Source of the DNA: Antennarius striatus
Taxonomy: Eukaryota; Chordata; Actinopteri; Lophiiformes; Antennariidae
NCBI RefSeq assembly: GCF_040054535.1
Contig: NC_090795.1
Location: 8,734,501-8,798,500, forward strand
Reading direction: 5' to 3'
Length of the DNA: 64,000 nt
Positions 1 to 12,956 of the stretch are shown here, piece by piece. How positions within the stretch are numbered: the first letter of the stretch is position 1; every line of letters begins with the position of its first letter. Below the pieces are notes generated by a model. It was given only the letters and a program-made list of their open reading frames with translations, ran no database searches and had not been told where the DNA came from. The position numbers and the translations under genes were made by a program.

Positions 1-98
1 TTGTGTTTCCCTGCCTCATTAATTGTGAAAAGTAAGGAAATTGGAGATTTAAACAGAAATCAGAGATAATAGAAAAGAAAGCAGCTTTTCTTACTCAC

Positions 99-3000
99 AT
101 CAGACAGGTCAAAAGTTCCGTTGGTATAGAGGACAATGGAGAGAACGGTGAAGACGAGCTTCAGGAGAGCAAACTGGAAGGAGCCAAGTTTGAGCAGGAA
201 GAGAGAACGCCTGGAGTTGGAAGACAGGAAATGGTTTTACAGTACGTTCTGAAGAAAACAAATGGTGTTCACTTATTAATGGTTTTACAAATATTTGAAA
301 TCTATTGTGGGATTCCCGATAGCCCCATCAGATTTAATGTAGATTACTGGATGTTTAAGATAACTGAAAGAGGCCTTGGGAACATTGTTTTCTCTATGTT
401 CAATTGTTCTCACACACCAACAACATTAATAGTTCCTTTGAAATGCATCAGACCTGTGTCACTTGTTCAAGAGATCGTCATCACTGTTTGGTTTGTGTAG
501 GAAGGCAGGAAGATTTGTTGAAAAGGATTTTCTGTGTTTCACATGTGATGAATGTGATGTGATTCAATTGTGATGAATCGAGTATATCTGATGCACACAA
601 CAAATCGAATCAAGCAAATTGGAAGTACAGCCAGAAAGGAGCATGATGTGATTGCTGCATATCTTGTGCTATGCCTTGACAGAGTTGAATGACCAGTCGT
701 GTGCTCAACCTGCATCAAACCCTCCGATGCTGTGTGCACATCTCTGATGTAACAGTTCAAACTGCAGCCAGTCATGTCAGTCTCAGACGCTGCACAGGAT
801 CTGTGTTCCATTAGCAGAAAGGCAACAACTGCTGAATAAAAAAGTATAAGACCCTGATGTATTTCTCTTCAGGTAGCGCTCACTATCTGCGTAACAGAGA
901 GTAAGGAGAAGGTGGAATCCCACAAAGCAATAGGAGTGCTATCTTTATGCTAAAAAGTTTTTGAATACATATGGGGATAAAATCCCCTTTTTCTTTTTCT
1001 GAGCTGGAGCTAACTGCTGGTCAGTTTAGGTTAGATTCTGGATGAATGGGTAATTTCCCTGTTATCTGAGCCCCTTAACAATCCTTTTCATAATCTCAAA
1101 ATCTCACTTGTTAACAGGTTATATTTTGTTTGTTCTATTTGCCAAATAAAAAAAAAAAAGAAAAAAAAGAAAATTCAAACCAGGTTAGTAGATTTCCCTT
1201 TAGCTGGCTAAGACAGCCATTTGCAGACTGTGGCCTTCTATTTAATGTACAACTCATCCTTCAAGGATGAATGAAAAAGCTACACTTGCTCAGGTTAGCG
1301 GAGGTGTGAAAATAAATTAATGTCAGGCTGTGAGAGTGTCATGGTAAACAATCAAAACAGAGAGCATGCAGTTGAACTGGAGGTCAGTGCCAGGCAAAAT
1401 ATTAACATTATTGACTTAAGGCCAAATTTTGATATCAAAATTCCTAAGAATACAATCAAGTAATCCTTGACCAACACTCATCTGCTGCCGTTACCAAGAT
1501 AAATATGTGCTTCTGTTTTCCTCAGAAGCTTTTCATTTCCAGGTTCATAAGGGGAAAAAATGTTCATTTCAGCTCTCACGTCCTGAAAAAGCAGAAAGGA
1601 TGTATTGATTCAGCAAACTACAGACTGTTTAAGGCTGTGGGGGAGGGTGTTGACCTTGTGATGGCAACATGTGGCAGGCAGAGGCAGCAGCAGCAGCATG
1701 GGCCCGTGCTGATCTTCAGTTTATGTTTCCCTGCTCGCCGCAGGAAGGCCTCGTCGCCCCCCACCTCCTCGATCATCAGTATCAGGAACTTAAACACCAC
1801 AACGGCGAAATAACTAGAGAGAGATGAGACCATGAGTGGGAATGATGGAAGCAGAGTTACAGAAGCAGGGAGAATAACAGATGCAAGAAGTTTGGAATTA
1901 GAGAGGTAAAGAATGGAAGCCATATGGCAGTCAGACATTACATAACATCATCACTGTTTCTCATAAATTCTCAGCAGGTTGTAAAGACCAAGTTTTCCTG
2001 TTGTGATTTTTTTTTTTTTTTTAACAGAAGGGATCTGTGGGTAAGATGAACACCTCACAGTGTGAGAGGTGGGTAAAAGAGAAGCAGAGACAGAAAGTCT
2101 CACCAGGCTGAAGTCATATCAGTAAACATGGTGGCTCTGGGGATCCACATCCCCAAACAGGCCATGGTGCCAATCACCTGAAACAAACGGGAGAAAGAGG
2201 GGCTATGACGGTGTGCTATTTTTCATCAGAATCTACAGATGATAGATATGGGCAGTGCCTTTTATTTTTCTGCAGTGTTATGCTCACCGGTGCTGCCCCA
2301 TTCACCCAGATGATTACACTCTTCTTATTGGCTGGCACTTTCTTGTAGATGTAAACACACTCCTCTATGTAGACCAGAACAGACACAGCCGCCATGAAGG
2401 TGAGCACAGAGTACAGGATGATGCCAAGGGTGTTCAGCTCTAGAATAAGAGATTGGAAGTCACAAAGACTGAAACGTGTCATGCTGGACCCTCAGGTCGT
2501 TGTCGAGGAACTGAAACTTGATCTGCACTATTTTAAAAGTAATTATCCAGTATTTATGTTGGAGCCTCTGCAGCAAAATGGTGTATCTGCTGAGAAACTA
2601 TGGTGGACAGAATATTTATTGAGCTACACCCCAGGAGCCCTCACCTGAGACATGCCCCACTCACACAATGAGCATAAATTAATTTTAAAACCACAGAAAT
2701 TGAAAACAGAAATTATTATAATTCTTAAATTGGCAAAAGGCATCACTTTGATACTTTAATGATGTTTATAGAAAGTTACATGAATAAATTTTGGACAGTT
2801 ATTGAGTTATGCCTTGAAAACAAAATGTGACAAAAGTTTTTGACAGGGATAATGGATCTAACATTTAAAGGGTTGTTCATGCAGTGTGTGTTAAACGCTG
2901 ACCTCAGCTCTATTGTCCACCTTATTGTGCTTATTTGGATCACTTAAGCAAAGGAATGATTCTGCTTGATGAAACAGAACAGTCTATGATGTGCATCAAA

Positions 3001-3855
3001 GTAGTTTACTTCTTTTTCAGCTGGTAACAAACTAAAAATACGCTCACAGATGGATGACGTTGCATCAATAAATGGAGGGCTTGATAATTTCTCTGCCAGA
3101 TGTCTCAGACATGGGTGGATGCTGTCAGAGTTGCTACTTCAGTCACGATGAAACAATAAGTGAGAGGAAGGCTGGAGTAAATTGTTCCAACATGGTGCCA
3201 GTGACTGTGGGTATTCTGGTAATAACTGAATCATTTATTCACTGGTATCCAAAATAATGACACGAAAACAAACAGTAGTATTTACTGGTGTCTCTCTGGG
3301 TGGTCACCATGGTCCTGTCGACTTTGTACATCTAGGTTTTCAGAGTTTAAAGTTCTTCTGATATTTTGGATTGATTCTAACAAATTATTTTTTCTTCAGT
3401 ATTCTTCTGTATTCTATTAGTTATGCTCTTAACCATCTAATTTATGCAGCTGCACATGCATGTGCAGCTAGTGTGCAGTAAAGCTTAGACACATTGTCAA
3501 GGTGAGGTGATCCAGGTGAGGATTTCAAAGCTTTAGCGCCAGAAGCACTCCGGCCAAAACAAATTTAGAATATGGCATGGAGAGCTCAATTTAGCAAACT
3601 ACAGTATATGAACAAAACTAAGACAATTATCATTCTTTTTCTTTTAAAGAAATATAACAGAGGTATGTAGTGATAAGACCATTTCAAAATTGACGTTTGT
3701 GAAAGCTCTCTTGGAGGAACTTTTCTGGGTGAACCTAAATTAAACACATGCTTTAAAAACTAATTTATATATGTTAAAAAAAAAGATAAATGCAATAATA
3801 AAATTAATTTATGCACCTTCATAAAATGCCTGTAAATGTTCTTTAAATTACCCCA

Positions 3856-3928
<73 letters not shown>

Positions 3929-4235
3929 GATTATTATAATGTATATTTTATACAATAAGTTTAATTCTAAAATTCTATTTTGGTCTGTTTGGTTGTTTCC
4001 TGATAGTAGTTGCAGATGTCACCATGGGAATCCTAGATCATATCCCATCACACCTCAAACGCATCCACAGAGATAGTTTAACGATAGGATTAACGAGCCT
4101 CTCTACCTGACGTGATCTCTCGGTGAAGACCTGAAACAAACCTGGTGTTTTCTACTCACTGAGGATGATTTCTATGGCGAGAGGAGGACTGCTGCTGCAG
4201 CTCGGGTCCATCGTTCGGTTTGATCCGTTATTCAT
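99..4235 (-). CDS. slc51a: organic solute transporter subunit alpha (5' part, runs off left edge)
   Basis: Ost-alpha pairs with Ost-beta (slc51b) in the basolateral membrane and exports bile acids and steroid conjugates; this is family knowledge. Five coding exons close in phase: 4160-4235, 2288-2439, 2104-2177, 1655-1813 and 99-210, giving the first 191 residues. Visible marks are a first membrane span (LNTLGIILYSVLTFMAAVSV), the conserved VIIWVNGAAPV, a WIPRATMF segment, EEVGGDEAFL, and the family's cysteine cluster GPCCCCC at residues 138-144. Two N-glycosylation sequons (N3, N6) sit in the short extracellular N-terminus. The start is the first ATG after an in-frame TGA. The last exon ends at a GTGAGT donor, so the rest of the protein lies left of position 1. 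The related TMEM184 family lacks the cysteine cluster. Confidence 0.93.
3857..3926. repeat. (CA)n microsatellite, about 70 bp
   Basis: An uninterrupted CA dinucleotide run in the first intron of slc51a. It would be a highly variable marker. Confidence 0.97.
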
Positions 4236-7200
4236 GCTGGCTGGATTTTCCACAGTGATGTCTCAAGCCCCGCTTCCACCCGCTTACGCCCGGTGCGTAA
4301 AATTCAGGAGTGTCCTCTCTCCGAAAAGAGCGTGCTCCACCGCTTCCAGCCCGGTGACACCCCGAAACACTTGTTGCAATCACTGGACCCGCCTCTTCCC
4401 CGACGTCGTAAACTGGCTAAAAAAAAAAGAAAAAAAAAAAAGTAGGGCATCATTCTACTGGGAGTCTTGTTTTTGCAGGAATACTTTAAAAAATACTGGA
4501 TGGATTTTTGTGAAACGTTGTGCCAGGCCAGGAAATGTGTCAGGTAAGAGTCCATTCATTTCACACATAAATAAATAAATGTGCTGAACATGAGACTACC
4601 TGAGAGGATTTAAAGAGATTGCTTGAGGAAGAGGAAGTCACTTCCACAGCATCATCATCATCATCATCATCTGGATCCTGAATCTGTTCAACTTTGCTGG
4701 AAGTGATCATTTTCCATTCTAACTTAAAGATGAAGTCACAGTTTAAATTGTGTTGAATCATTTGGCATTTTAAAAGCTGCTGACTCACATCCTGAAGAAG
4801 AACACAACTGGTGAAATATAGTGATTATATTCTCTAAAACTACCACACACACTACCAACTAAATCACTGGATTGTGTCTTTTATTTGCAGTGACATAATG
4901 GAAAACTAAGTTTGCAGCTTCTGCTTGTGCTTAATATTTATGCTCCACCTTATTGGTAGAGGCTGCTGAAAACACATACAGTCACATCACATGCCAGTAC
5001 CCCTACTCGCCCTCCATTCCCATGGCAACATGTGTGGGGGGTATTGTCATGTGAGGCATTTGCTGCAAATCTTTGGCTGCTTTGAATAATTCCCTACAGC
5101 TCTGACTGGCCTGTATAGAAAAGACGTCGCTGATTTAGCTTCCGGTGAATGACCATGATGCCTACAATGTAGTTTCATCAGATAAAACACTCATATATTT
5201 GTTGTCTCTTGTTATAATTTGTTCTAAATCATCTTTGATTATCATGAACCTTCTTCACATTGACAGAAAAAGTCACCTTTGTCACTCTTTACCACATCCT
5301 CTGCCTGTCTGTGTCTCAAAGATGAGGTCAGGGCAGTTTGTTTTTCTTCTGCTCTGAGGTTAAATCTATTAAACCTTGAGCTGCATTATCACTTTTGTAA
5401 AGGTTAAAAAAAGGCCACAAAAATGAAAGATTTCTGGTGATTCAACACTCATTCGAACATTAAGGAAGGATGTCACGTAAAATGTGACTCATTTGTTATT
5501 GATTTGTTTTGTAAAGCTTTATATGTCCATCAAAAATATTAGAATATCATGGAAATGCTCTTTTATTCCTGTAATTTCATTAAAGTGGTGAAAGTTTCCT
5601 TTATTGTACATGTTGTTGTTTTTTAATTCAGGCCATAATTATTTACAAAAACCTTTATATTTTACATGTGATAAGTCAATGGACATGTTGTTGCAGGGAG
5701 GAGGTGATGGGCAGGTTTGGTATTCAGTAGAGGAATGCAGAAGGACAGATGGTTGTTGACTTTCCATGCAATGACTGTAGTTTTCACTCTCTCAAATAAC
5801 TGATTAAAATATTGAATTTTTCATTGAAATTCTGATTTTTTTCAGATACATTTGTACTCATAGATGCTTTCACCGCTATTATACACAGTCTATTTCATGA
5901 ATCACCTGAGTAATTTATAATGACTACGTCAAGGCACACCTTCACCCTGAGGAATCTTATCAGAGAAGATTTGTCCTGACTGGCCTGAGTTAGTGAAATT
6001 GATAGTACTGTGATGTGATTGAGAGAATGAGAATGAATGGAAAATTTCCTGAAATATTTCACCTGTGATTGGAGGAAGATGAAGTCAACTTGGAGAATTA
6101 CTGTAGATGCAGATGAAAATCAGAACTTGAGATTATAATCGCAGGTTCTGAATCAATGGACCAACTTTGAGCTGTCTCCTGATCGCACCATGCTTCAGCC
6201 TCTTGTTAAGCGATACTGTTGTCTATCACGCTTTATTTTGAATTTTCCCTTTAATGGATAAGCTATCCATAAGTCTTTAGTGAAAGTGTGATTCCTTTGG
6301 GCTCGTGGACATTAGACCTTGTTGGTTTTTTAACAAGTCACTGTTTACCCTCCTTCAAAAACTGACACCGAGGTCATTAACTTCATAGATTACACTCGTG
6401 CATGGACACACACCTTAAAAACACCCATAGGCAAAAAATAAAAAAGCTCTGTCAAACTCTTAAAGCGCCATAGTCACAATTCTTTAACTTTACAATACAT
6501 AATATTAAAATTATACTGGGATTCCACTGCATCAGATGCAGCAATATTTGACCTCAACTTGACATTACACCATGTAGTACGTTATCATCACAGTACAGAT
6601 CAACCAAACAGAAGGGATAAACTAAAGGTCTGTTCTCCTGAATTATGCTTTGAAGGCAAACAAAACAACACACAACCATTTTTCTTAGGGAATTAAAGTG
6701 AGGCATCAGGAATGTTTGAGGGCATGAGCAGAGCTGTCTCCATTGGTCTCCACAGTAGAAGTCAAGGCCCTGGGTGTCAAACAGGCAGAGTTCATCTGGT
6801 TTCAGTCTGCAGGGAGTATGAAGCTACGTGTCTGTTCTAGTTTGTTTCTGAGTTAATCTAATGCTCTTTGTCTTTCTCTGATAGCACAGAGCTAAACACG
6901 TGTACCTGTTTGTGCTGAATGCATGAGAAACTTTTAGGTAATGAACATTTGAAAACTGACATCTTTTCTCCATCTCCTGTAAAGCGTGATGTACTGTAAA
7001 TTCAGAATTCATGTTTCCACAATCAAAGATGAAGCTACATAAGCAAAAATTCTCAGTCTGGCCAACTTTGACTAGATAAAGGCCTGTCCATGCCAAAACA
7101 ATCAGAAATATCTGATTGATGATGGACTTCGAACTGGACAACCTTCCACTGGCGCTGCCTAGGAATGCATGTCTGTCCAGTTTGTGGGGAAAGATGCCAC

Positions 7201-7900
7201 AGTTCTGGATGTTCTAGTGTTGCATTGAACAAGTGCGATAGTGATAAAATCCTGCACAGACTCAGCAGCATCTCAAGACAGTACTTGCCTTAGAGTGGGC
7301 TGCCATCACACAGGATGACACAGAGGATGATACAGAGGATGTACCAGTCCATAAAGAGGATTACTAGTGGGCCAACAATCGTAACAAACTGTGTAAATGT
7401 CGTACACCCCAGTGTTACCTGAGAAATGAATGAAGCTTATGTTCCTTTGATCTTGCTATGGATAAATCATTGAAATTTCATGAGAAACCAAATACAGGTT
7501 GTTGTTGAGACACCAACAGCCCCCTCACATTTTCAGAATAAATAGGTTGTATTTTTAAGCGTCCCACATTATACTCATTCATTCATTCATGGCCCAAACT
7601 GATCCGTGGTCCTGAATTTCTACTGTCATAAAGTTGTTGAAATGAGCTCTCTTGAAAACAGGCTTTTTGTCTGGATGAGCCATTAAATGTCAATGGGCTC
7701 CTTCTGTCAACGTCTGCTACAGTGCCTTGTTGCTGTTGATGTGCATACATGTGCATACGCCAGCGTGCAGGCACACTTATGCGCATATTCATTACTTTAT
7801 TAATGAATTTACTTTATTAACTTTATTACTACTTATTTCATTCATTTTATTTTTCTCTTTTATTTTTTCATTATAAAACTGTTTTTTCTTCTTCTCCAGT
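4236..7900. other. intergenic stretch upstream of slc51a
   Basis: No gene could be supported here. It holds a (CAT)7 run at 4651-4671 and AT-rich unique-looking sequence. On the minus strand near 7420-7290 and 7160-7000 there are two exon-like stretches that encode hydrophobic peptides; they are discussed as a finding because the reading frame is not sustained. The promoter of slc51a must lie just above 4235, where the sequence is locally CpG-richer (4250-4420). Confidence 0.5.
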
Positions 7901-8009
7901 AATCATGGAGGTACTTTCAATCTCATTCAGTTGACCATAAAAACTCTGTGGCTTACGGTGTAAACACAAGTTCAGCTGATTGAACTTCAAGACCGACTGA
8001 CATCCCGGT

Positions 8010-8631
8010 GGAATTGTGGAGAAAAACAAGTTTTTTAAGAAAGCAAATCAGTGGAGGAGACAACGGATGAGTGTGAACAGGAGATAATAAAAGATGTGTC
8101 TCCTGATAGTCATCATGGACAATGAGAAATTGCTGGCTAACAAGGTGGAGGAGCTAACAGGACTTGTCTAGAGTCAAAGAGCGTGTGCTAACCAGCGAAA
8201 CGTGATGACGCATGGCAACCCGGATAGCTATGTTTCCATTGAGGGCTTCCAGACTGTTTGTGCTGACAGGGATGGAACCGGGAGTGGTAAAAATTAAACA
8301 TGGTCTTACCGTTCTCATGAACTACTGTATATTGACCTGTTAGCTGTTGGGCTCAGTCTATTATCTGGATATTTACATACCTTCATCCACCCCTACGTTG
8401 CAGTGAGGAGGAGAGGATGAATGGAAGCAGACACTAAAAGCTGTACATACCTTCATATACTGTACATTTTTATTCTCATCAATTCTGTATTTATTACAAT
8501 TTATTTTTAGCTCTTCATTCTTACATTCTCCTGACATTCCTTTTTTTTTTCTGGAGTAGTGCAACTACAACATAAAGCAATTTCTCTTTTGGGGATCAAT
8601 AAAGTATGCTGATTGTGATTGTGATTGATGT
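8010..8631 (+). mobile_element. degenerate LINE fragment (endonuclease piece plus 3' tail)
   Basis: The frame at 8218-8285 reads NPDSYVSIEGFQTVCADRD, which resembles the apurinic-type endonuclease start of fish non-LTR retrotransposons (usual form GFQ-VRADR). About 300 bp downstream, 8581-8631 carries a tail of the form TTTTGGGGATCAATAAAGTA followed by GATTGT repeats, the common 3' end of fish LINEs and their SINE partners. The whole reverse transcriptase is missing between them, so this is a heavily deleted copy. Boundaries are approximate and the clade is not assigned. Confidence 0.5.
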
Positions 8632-8834
8632 ACCATGTGGTCCCCGAGATACAAACAACTGCTGACTGATGTCTAAATGTTCATGAAATGCAGTGTTATG
8701 TTTTCAAGTTTGTATTTTGAACCGTGCGCCACATCCGATTAGTTTCTCTTTCTATCGCAACCCACATCAAGCAGCACCGCTCCATACACGCATCTCCAAC
8801 ACCCATCTCCCTCATCTCAGCTTCACCATTCTCG

Positions 8835-8839
8835 CGTAC

Positions 8840-8872
<33 letters not shown>

Positions 8873-8877
8873 CACAG
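8835..8877. repeat. compound (GCAC)n/(CA)n microsatellite
   Basis: A short CGCACGCACGCA run passes into a CA run. Intergenic. Confidence 0.9.
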
Positions 8878-8927
8878 GCAGGCAAGACATACAGAAACCG
8901 AAGTGGAGCTAACTAGTTAGTCAAATA

Positions 8928-9378
8928 CAGTCAAACCTCGGTTTTTGAAGGCTTCTGTTCTCGACCAAATCGGTTTTCGACTAGAGAATCTGAGAATTTT
9001 ACGCCTCTGAACTCGACCAAAATTTGGCTCTCGACCAAACCGAAAGAAGCCGAGTGTACCTGAACGCGACTCACTCGGGAGCCGAGTGAACTGCCCAGGA
9101 TGCTTCCTCCGTAGCGCATTCATGTTCAAAGTTCGATAGGATATCTTTTATTGAAATAAAACACAGAGTCTATTTCTACCCCTTTTTATTTATGGTAAAC
9201 AGTATACAGTGAAGTTTATTGTGTAAAATAGTATTAAAAAAAACTTAGAAAACGTTTTTTTTTAGACTTGGAACGGATTAAAATTATTCACATTATAATG
9301 GGATAGTTTGATTTTGAACAACTCGCTTTTCGAACAGCTTTCTGGAACGGATTATGTTTGAAAACCGAGGGTTGACTG
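8928..9378. mobile_element. MITE with about 20-bp terminal inverted repeats, TA target site
   Basis: The left end starts CAGTCAAACCTCGGTTTTTG and the right end, read on the other strand, starts CAGTCAACCCTCGGTTTTCA. Both are flanked by TA, as for Tc1/mariner and pogo/Tigger superfamily insertions. The 451-bp interior has no transposase-like frame, so this is a non-autonomous element mobilised in trans. The open frames that cross it are chance. A similar motif (GGATTAAAATAATT) occurs in the partial element at 30.1-30.5 kb. Confidence 0.8.
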
Positions 9379-9673
9379 TACATGCTAACTTCAACAACAA
9401 TTGAGTAAATTGCAAGTCTAGCCACACACTGCTACCTTAGCGCTGGACACCAACTTCATCTCAATGAACACTCTTTTCCAGGGAGGTGGGGGTGTTCTCG
9501 CACAAACGGGGCAGGCTATGTCTAGCATTCCTGTCAATCACTCCCGTTGTGACGTCACGACAGGGGCTGATTTTAATTTGGATATTTCAGATTCTTGGAT
9601 GTTTTTCTAGACATTACAGTTGATACAGGACCAGTTTGTTTTCCAGTTGTTTTAAGGAGTTAGGGAGGACCAT

Positions 9674-9699
9674 TATATATATATATATATATATATATA
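9674..9699. repeat. (TA)13 microsatellite
   Basis: A simple TA run between the MITE and the presumed 3' end of zdhhc20. Confidence 0.9.
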
Positions 9700-9903
9700 G
9701 ACCAGAAAATGTGTTTTTAGTAATAGGATCCCTATAAATGTGTAGTACATGACTTTTACATGTGGAATGAAAACAAGTATGTTTTTACCTTTTTGCTCAA
9801 CTTGAATCTGATTGTGTTGACATACCAAAGAAAAAGCTGTAAAAAAATGTCTTGAATTACATCCCAAAAAAACTGACGAGCAAATTCAGACTTTAAAAAA
9901 ACA

Positions 9904-9909
9904 TTTATT
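9904..9909 (-). promoter_or_regulatory. poly(A) signal AATAAA, probable end of zdhhc20
   Basis: On the minus strand the hexamer AATAAA lies downstream of zdhhc20 in the correct orientation. It is the nearest canonical signal I recognised below the coding region, which would imply a 3' UTR of up to 3 kb. Confidence 0.4.
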
Positions 9910-10408
9910 TTCATGTTAATTTAGTCAAGGCATGTACTTCATTCACAAAATAGGAACAGTAAAGTTAATCAGACAAGAAAAATATATGTAGGCTTCTTCA
10001 TACATTATCAATTTATATTTACACACATTGTAAAATAGGACATTGTAACAAGAAATCTAAATGCAGTGAGCAAGTCATGAGCGGTGACATCTGCTACGCT
10101 GAACACAGATGTGAAACGTCAAAAAGAGATTTGTGTTTAAACTGACATTTTTAGATCCTCCATTTTCACAGAAGTTTTTATGGCTTTAAATATGAAGTTG
10201 AAACAGTTAAGCTTACTTGAAACATGACACACCCACCGAAGTCTGTTTTAATGCCAAAATCACTGTTATCAAGGCAAGACACAATTTTACAGAAGCTGCT
10301 TTAGAGCATTAGTCAGAATTTATGTACACAGATGTAAAAATCCCATGACTGCAAAGTAGCATTTCCCCCCCAAGACATATTACAAAAAAACACTCAATTA
10401 AGCATTAC

Positions 10409-10479
<71 letters not shown>

Positions 10480-11800
10480 TTAAGTGTCAAAGACAAACAC
10501 CCCAGGGAACATGTAATGACAGATCCGATGAGTGATAACAAGAACAAAGCAGACAGATATACACATTTGTCTTTTTTTCAAACATTGGTGTCACTTTTAG
10601 AAAAGATCGACAAAATCAGCCTGGATTGAGATCTGACAGTTCTAGAATTTGCTAAACTGACATCAATCCACAGTGAGCCTGAACATAAACAGAATACTCT
10701 GGTCAGCTGTTTGCAAAGCGTATATAATGTACATGGGCTGAAATAATTAGAGGGATGCGAAGTAAACATAATGTCCAAGGCCTGCCTTTAATTCTCAATC
10801 ATTTCACTCATGAACAGCTCCTCTTGGATTTCAGCACTATTTTGATGACTTGAAAACACAATATTTGACAGCACTAACTCACTCTACAAAATAGCATCAG
10901 CTGTAAACCCTTACATCACAGGAGTCTGATGGGATCTAGTTGGAAAGTTTGCCCGCAAATAAATGGGCTAATAACAAACGTGAGGAAATTATCAGCTCTC
11001 CCTCCACTGAGTATCAATGAAAACAGTAACAAAGTGTACTGAAAAGGGATGTCTTTCATTAGCGGCATCACAGATGTTCACCTCAAGTTCCTTTAACAGT
11101 TCAAGGTCACTCCCAAAGTACATACTGAGAAGACAAGAGGAACTAATGTAGTCAATACCTTAATTTTACAGTTAACCCAATGGATTCAATTCACCTTCAC
11201 TTAAAATAAAATACGTTTTGGGGTACTGCATATCAATAAGATGAAACATCGCGAAAGAAAATTGTACCTGCAAGTAGACTGAAAGTGAATTGAGCCCTGA
11301 GCCACATGTTGATATCAGATAACAGCGTGGTTTCCCCCTGCTGGTGAGCACTGATATTGCAAGGACATCATAGCCCACAACGGGCAGGAGGGACACCTGT
11401 GCAGTATAAAATACTGTCACAACGTCCGGCAAAAAGTTTGGTTGTGATAGCAAGTGAGGATAAAGGTAGGATGTTGTAAACACTTCAGTTTCAGAGGTTC
11501 TGTCAACTCAGCCCTTAATTGGCAATGAGTGCTTATATCTTCAAAAAGGCTGAAGCTGTACCAAAACAGGACGTGGACCGTTTGGGCTAAGACTCACTGA
11601 TCAACATGCGCTATAATTAACTGATTTAAAAAAGAATAGGAAGTGATATATGCTGCACATTGCACAGTGTGAGACATATCTCCCAGGTCAAACTGTCCAC
11701 TTAGAGGCAGCATAATTTAACAGAATTTTACCATAAAAATGCATAAAACAAATTCTTCTACTTCTGTTTGTTCTTAAAAAAAACACACTGCCAGTTCAAC

Positions 11801-11836
<36 letters not shown>

Positions 11837-12645
11837 TCCATGAAACCACACAATCAGCCAACATCCAATATATCTGGGATGCTTTTTGGAGGTGATTTAA
11901 AAAAAGCAGCACGCCATTTGATGAACTGATAACCTACAAAGTGCAAATGTGTCATCTTGTGCTCTGTGATCCGAAACAACACTACCAAAGGCCCAATTAT
12001 AGTTTTCATCGTATTGCACTGGTCCAGTCCACTGAACCGTGCAGTAGAGTCTTCTGTAAGATTGTCCAGGTTTTGGTGGGAAACATCCATCTGAAAAAAG
12101 GTGTGGACCAAAACTGCACTCCAACATCATGAGTTACAGACAAAAAACAAAAGGTAGTGATCCATCTCTACATTTCTGAACGCAAGAGAAATACTGAAAA
12201 ATGAAAACATGCCACTCCAGGCTGCCACTCTTCAATGCAGCTTTGTGCCAAAGAAAACAAATCCTTTCAAAATCCGGAAACAATTGGCACAAAAATATTC
12301 TCATTTAAATAAGAAAAAGTAGCTCATACTCCCTCCTGGAATCACAATTTTGCTCATTAATGAATGCTCCGACTGTGGAAAAAATAGCACAGTGAAGTAT
12401 GTATAGAGATGAATGTGTGACTTGTTTGTGTCAATGTGAGATGGAACTAGTTTATTTCATGTCCTGTGGGGTGGGTATGAAATGAGCAATGCAGTGCTGC
12501 AGATGAATTGCTTTGCTGCGATGTGTAAAAGGAATTAATTCCATAGTTATGCTGAACGAGGCTGCGCTGGAACACCGTTGTCATTGTGACAAATGAAACT
12601 GTTGCGTCGCTTAAGGCATCGTATTAGATGACTGAGGAATTTGTC
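9910..12645 (-). other. zdhhc20: probable long 3' UTR / alternative last exon of zdhhc20
   Basis: On the minus strand a good acceptor (TTTTTTCTCCACAG) opens at 12645. Joined in phase to exon 12 it reads GQIPQSSNTMP and then a stop, giving an alternative C-terminus. The remainder to 9904 has no sustained coding frame and contains CA microsatellites at 10412-10478 and 11804-11834. It may be 3' UTR of this isoform or simply of the whole gene. RNA reads would decide. Confidence 0.4.
10412..10478. repeat. (CA)n microsatellite, 67 bp
   Basis: A pure CA run inside the presumed zdhhc20 3' UTR. A shorter CA run lies at 11804-11834. Confidence 0.95.
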
Positions 12646-12956
12646 CTGTGGAGAAAAAAAATCAGATATTAGCTACATTTCTGTTGATTACACTTAAAGT
12701 TTTCCCAACATGGTGACATGTATGAATTGGTTGAAAACAATTTGTGATGAGAAAAGTGTTTAAATTGTTTGTTAATGCTAAGGACGGGAATTTTACAAGC
12801 CCAATGGCTTCTACCCGTCTGCCCTTTTTTTCGTATGTTGTTGTTGTTGATATTGCAAATGTGATGTGAAGTCTATTGTAATAACATGTCCGAAAAAAAT
12901 TTACTAAATAAATTTAAAAAATACATTCAGACTGATGCTGACTCATGCTCACCTTG

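Noticed and set aside
4165-4578. 137-residue open frame on the plus strand over the slc51a start
   Set aside because: It is antisense to slc51a exon 1 and its CpG-rich leader, includes a lysine-run low-complexity stretch, and matches no family.
4651-4671. Asp-rich open frame around 4.65 kb
   Set aside because: The acidic run is just the (CAT)n microsatellite read on the minus strand.
8696-9129. Several open frames over the 8.7-9.1 kb region
   Set aside because: They run through a CA/GCAC microsatellite and the MITE body; their composition is explained by those repeats.
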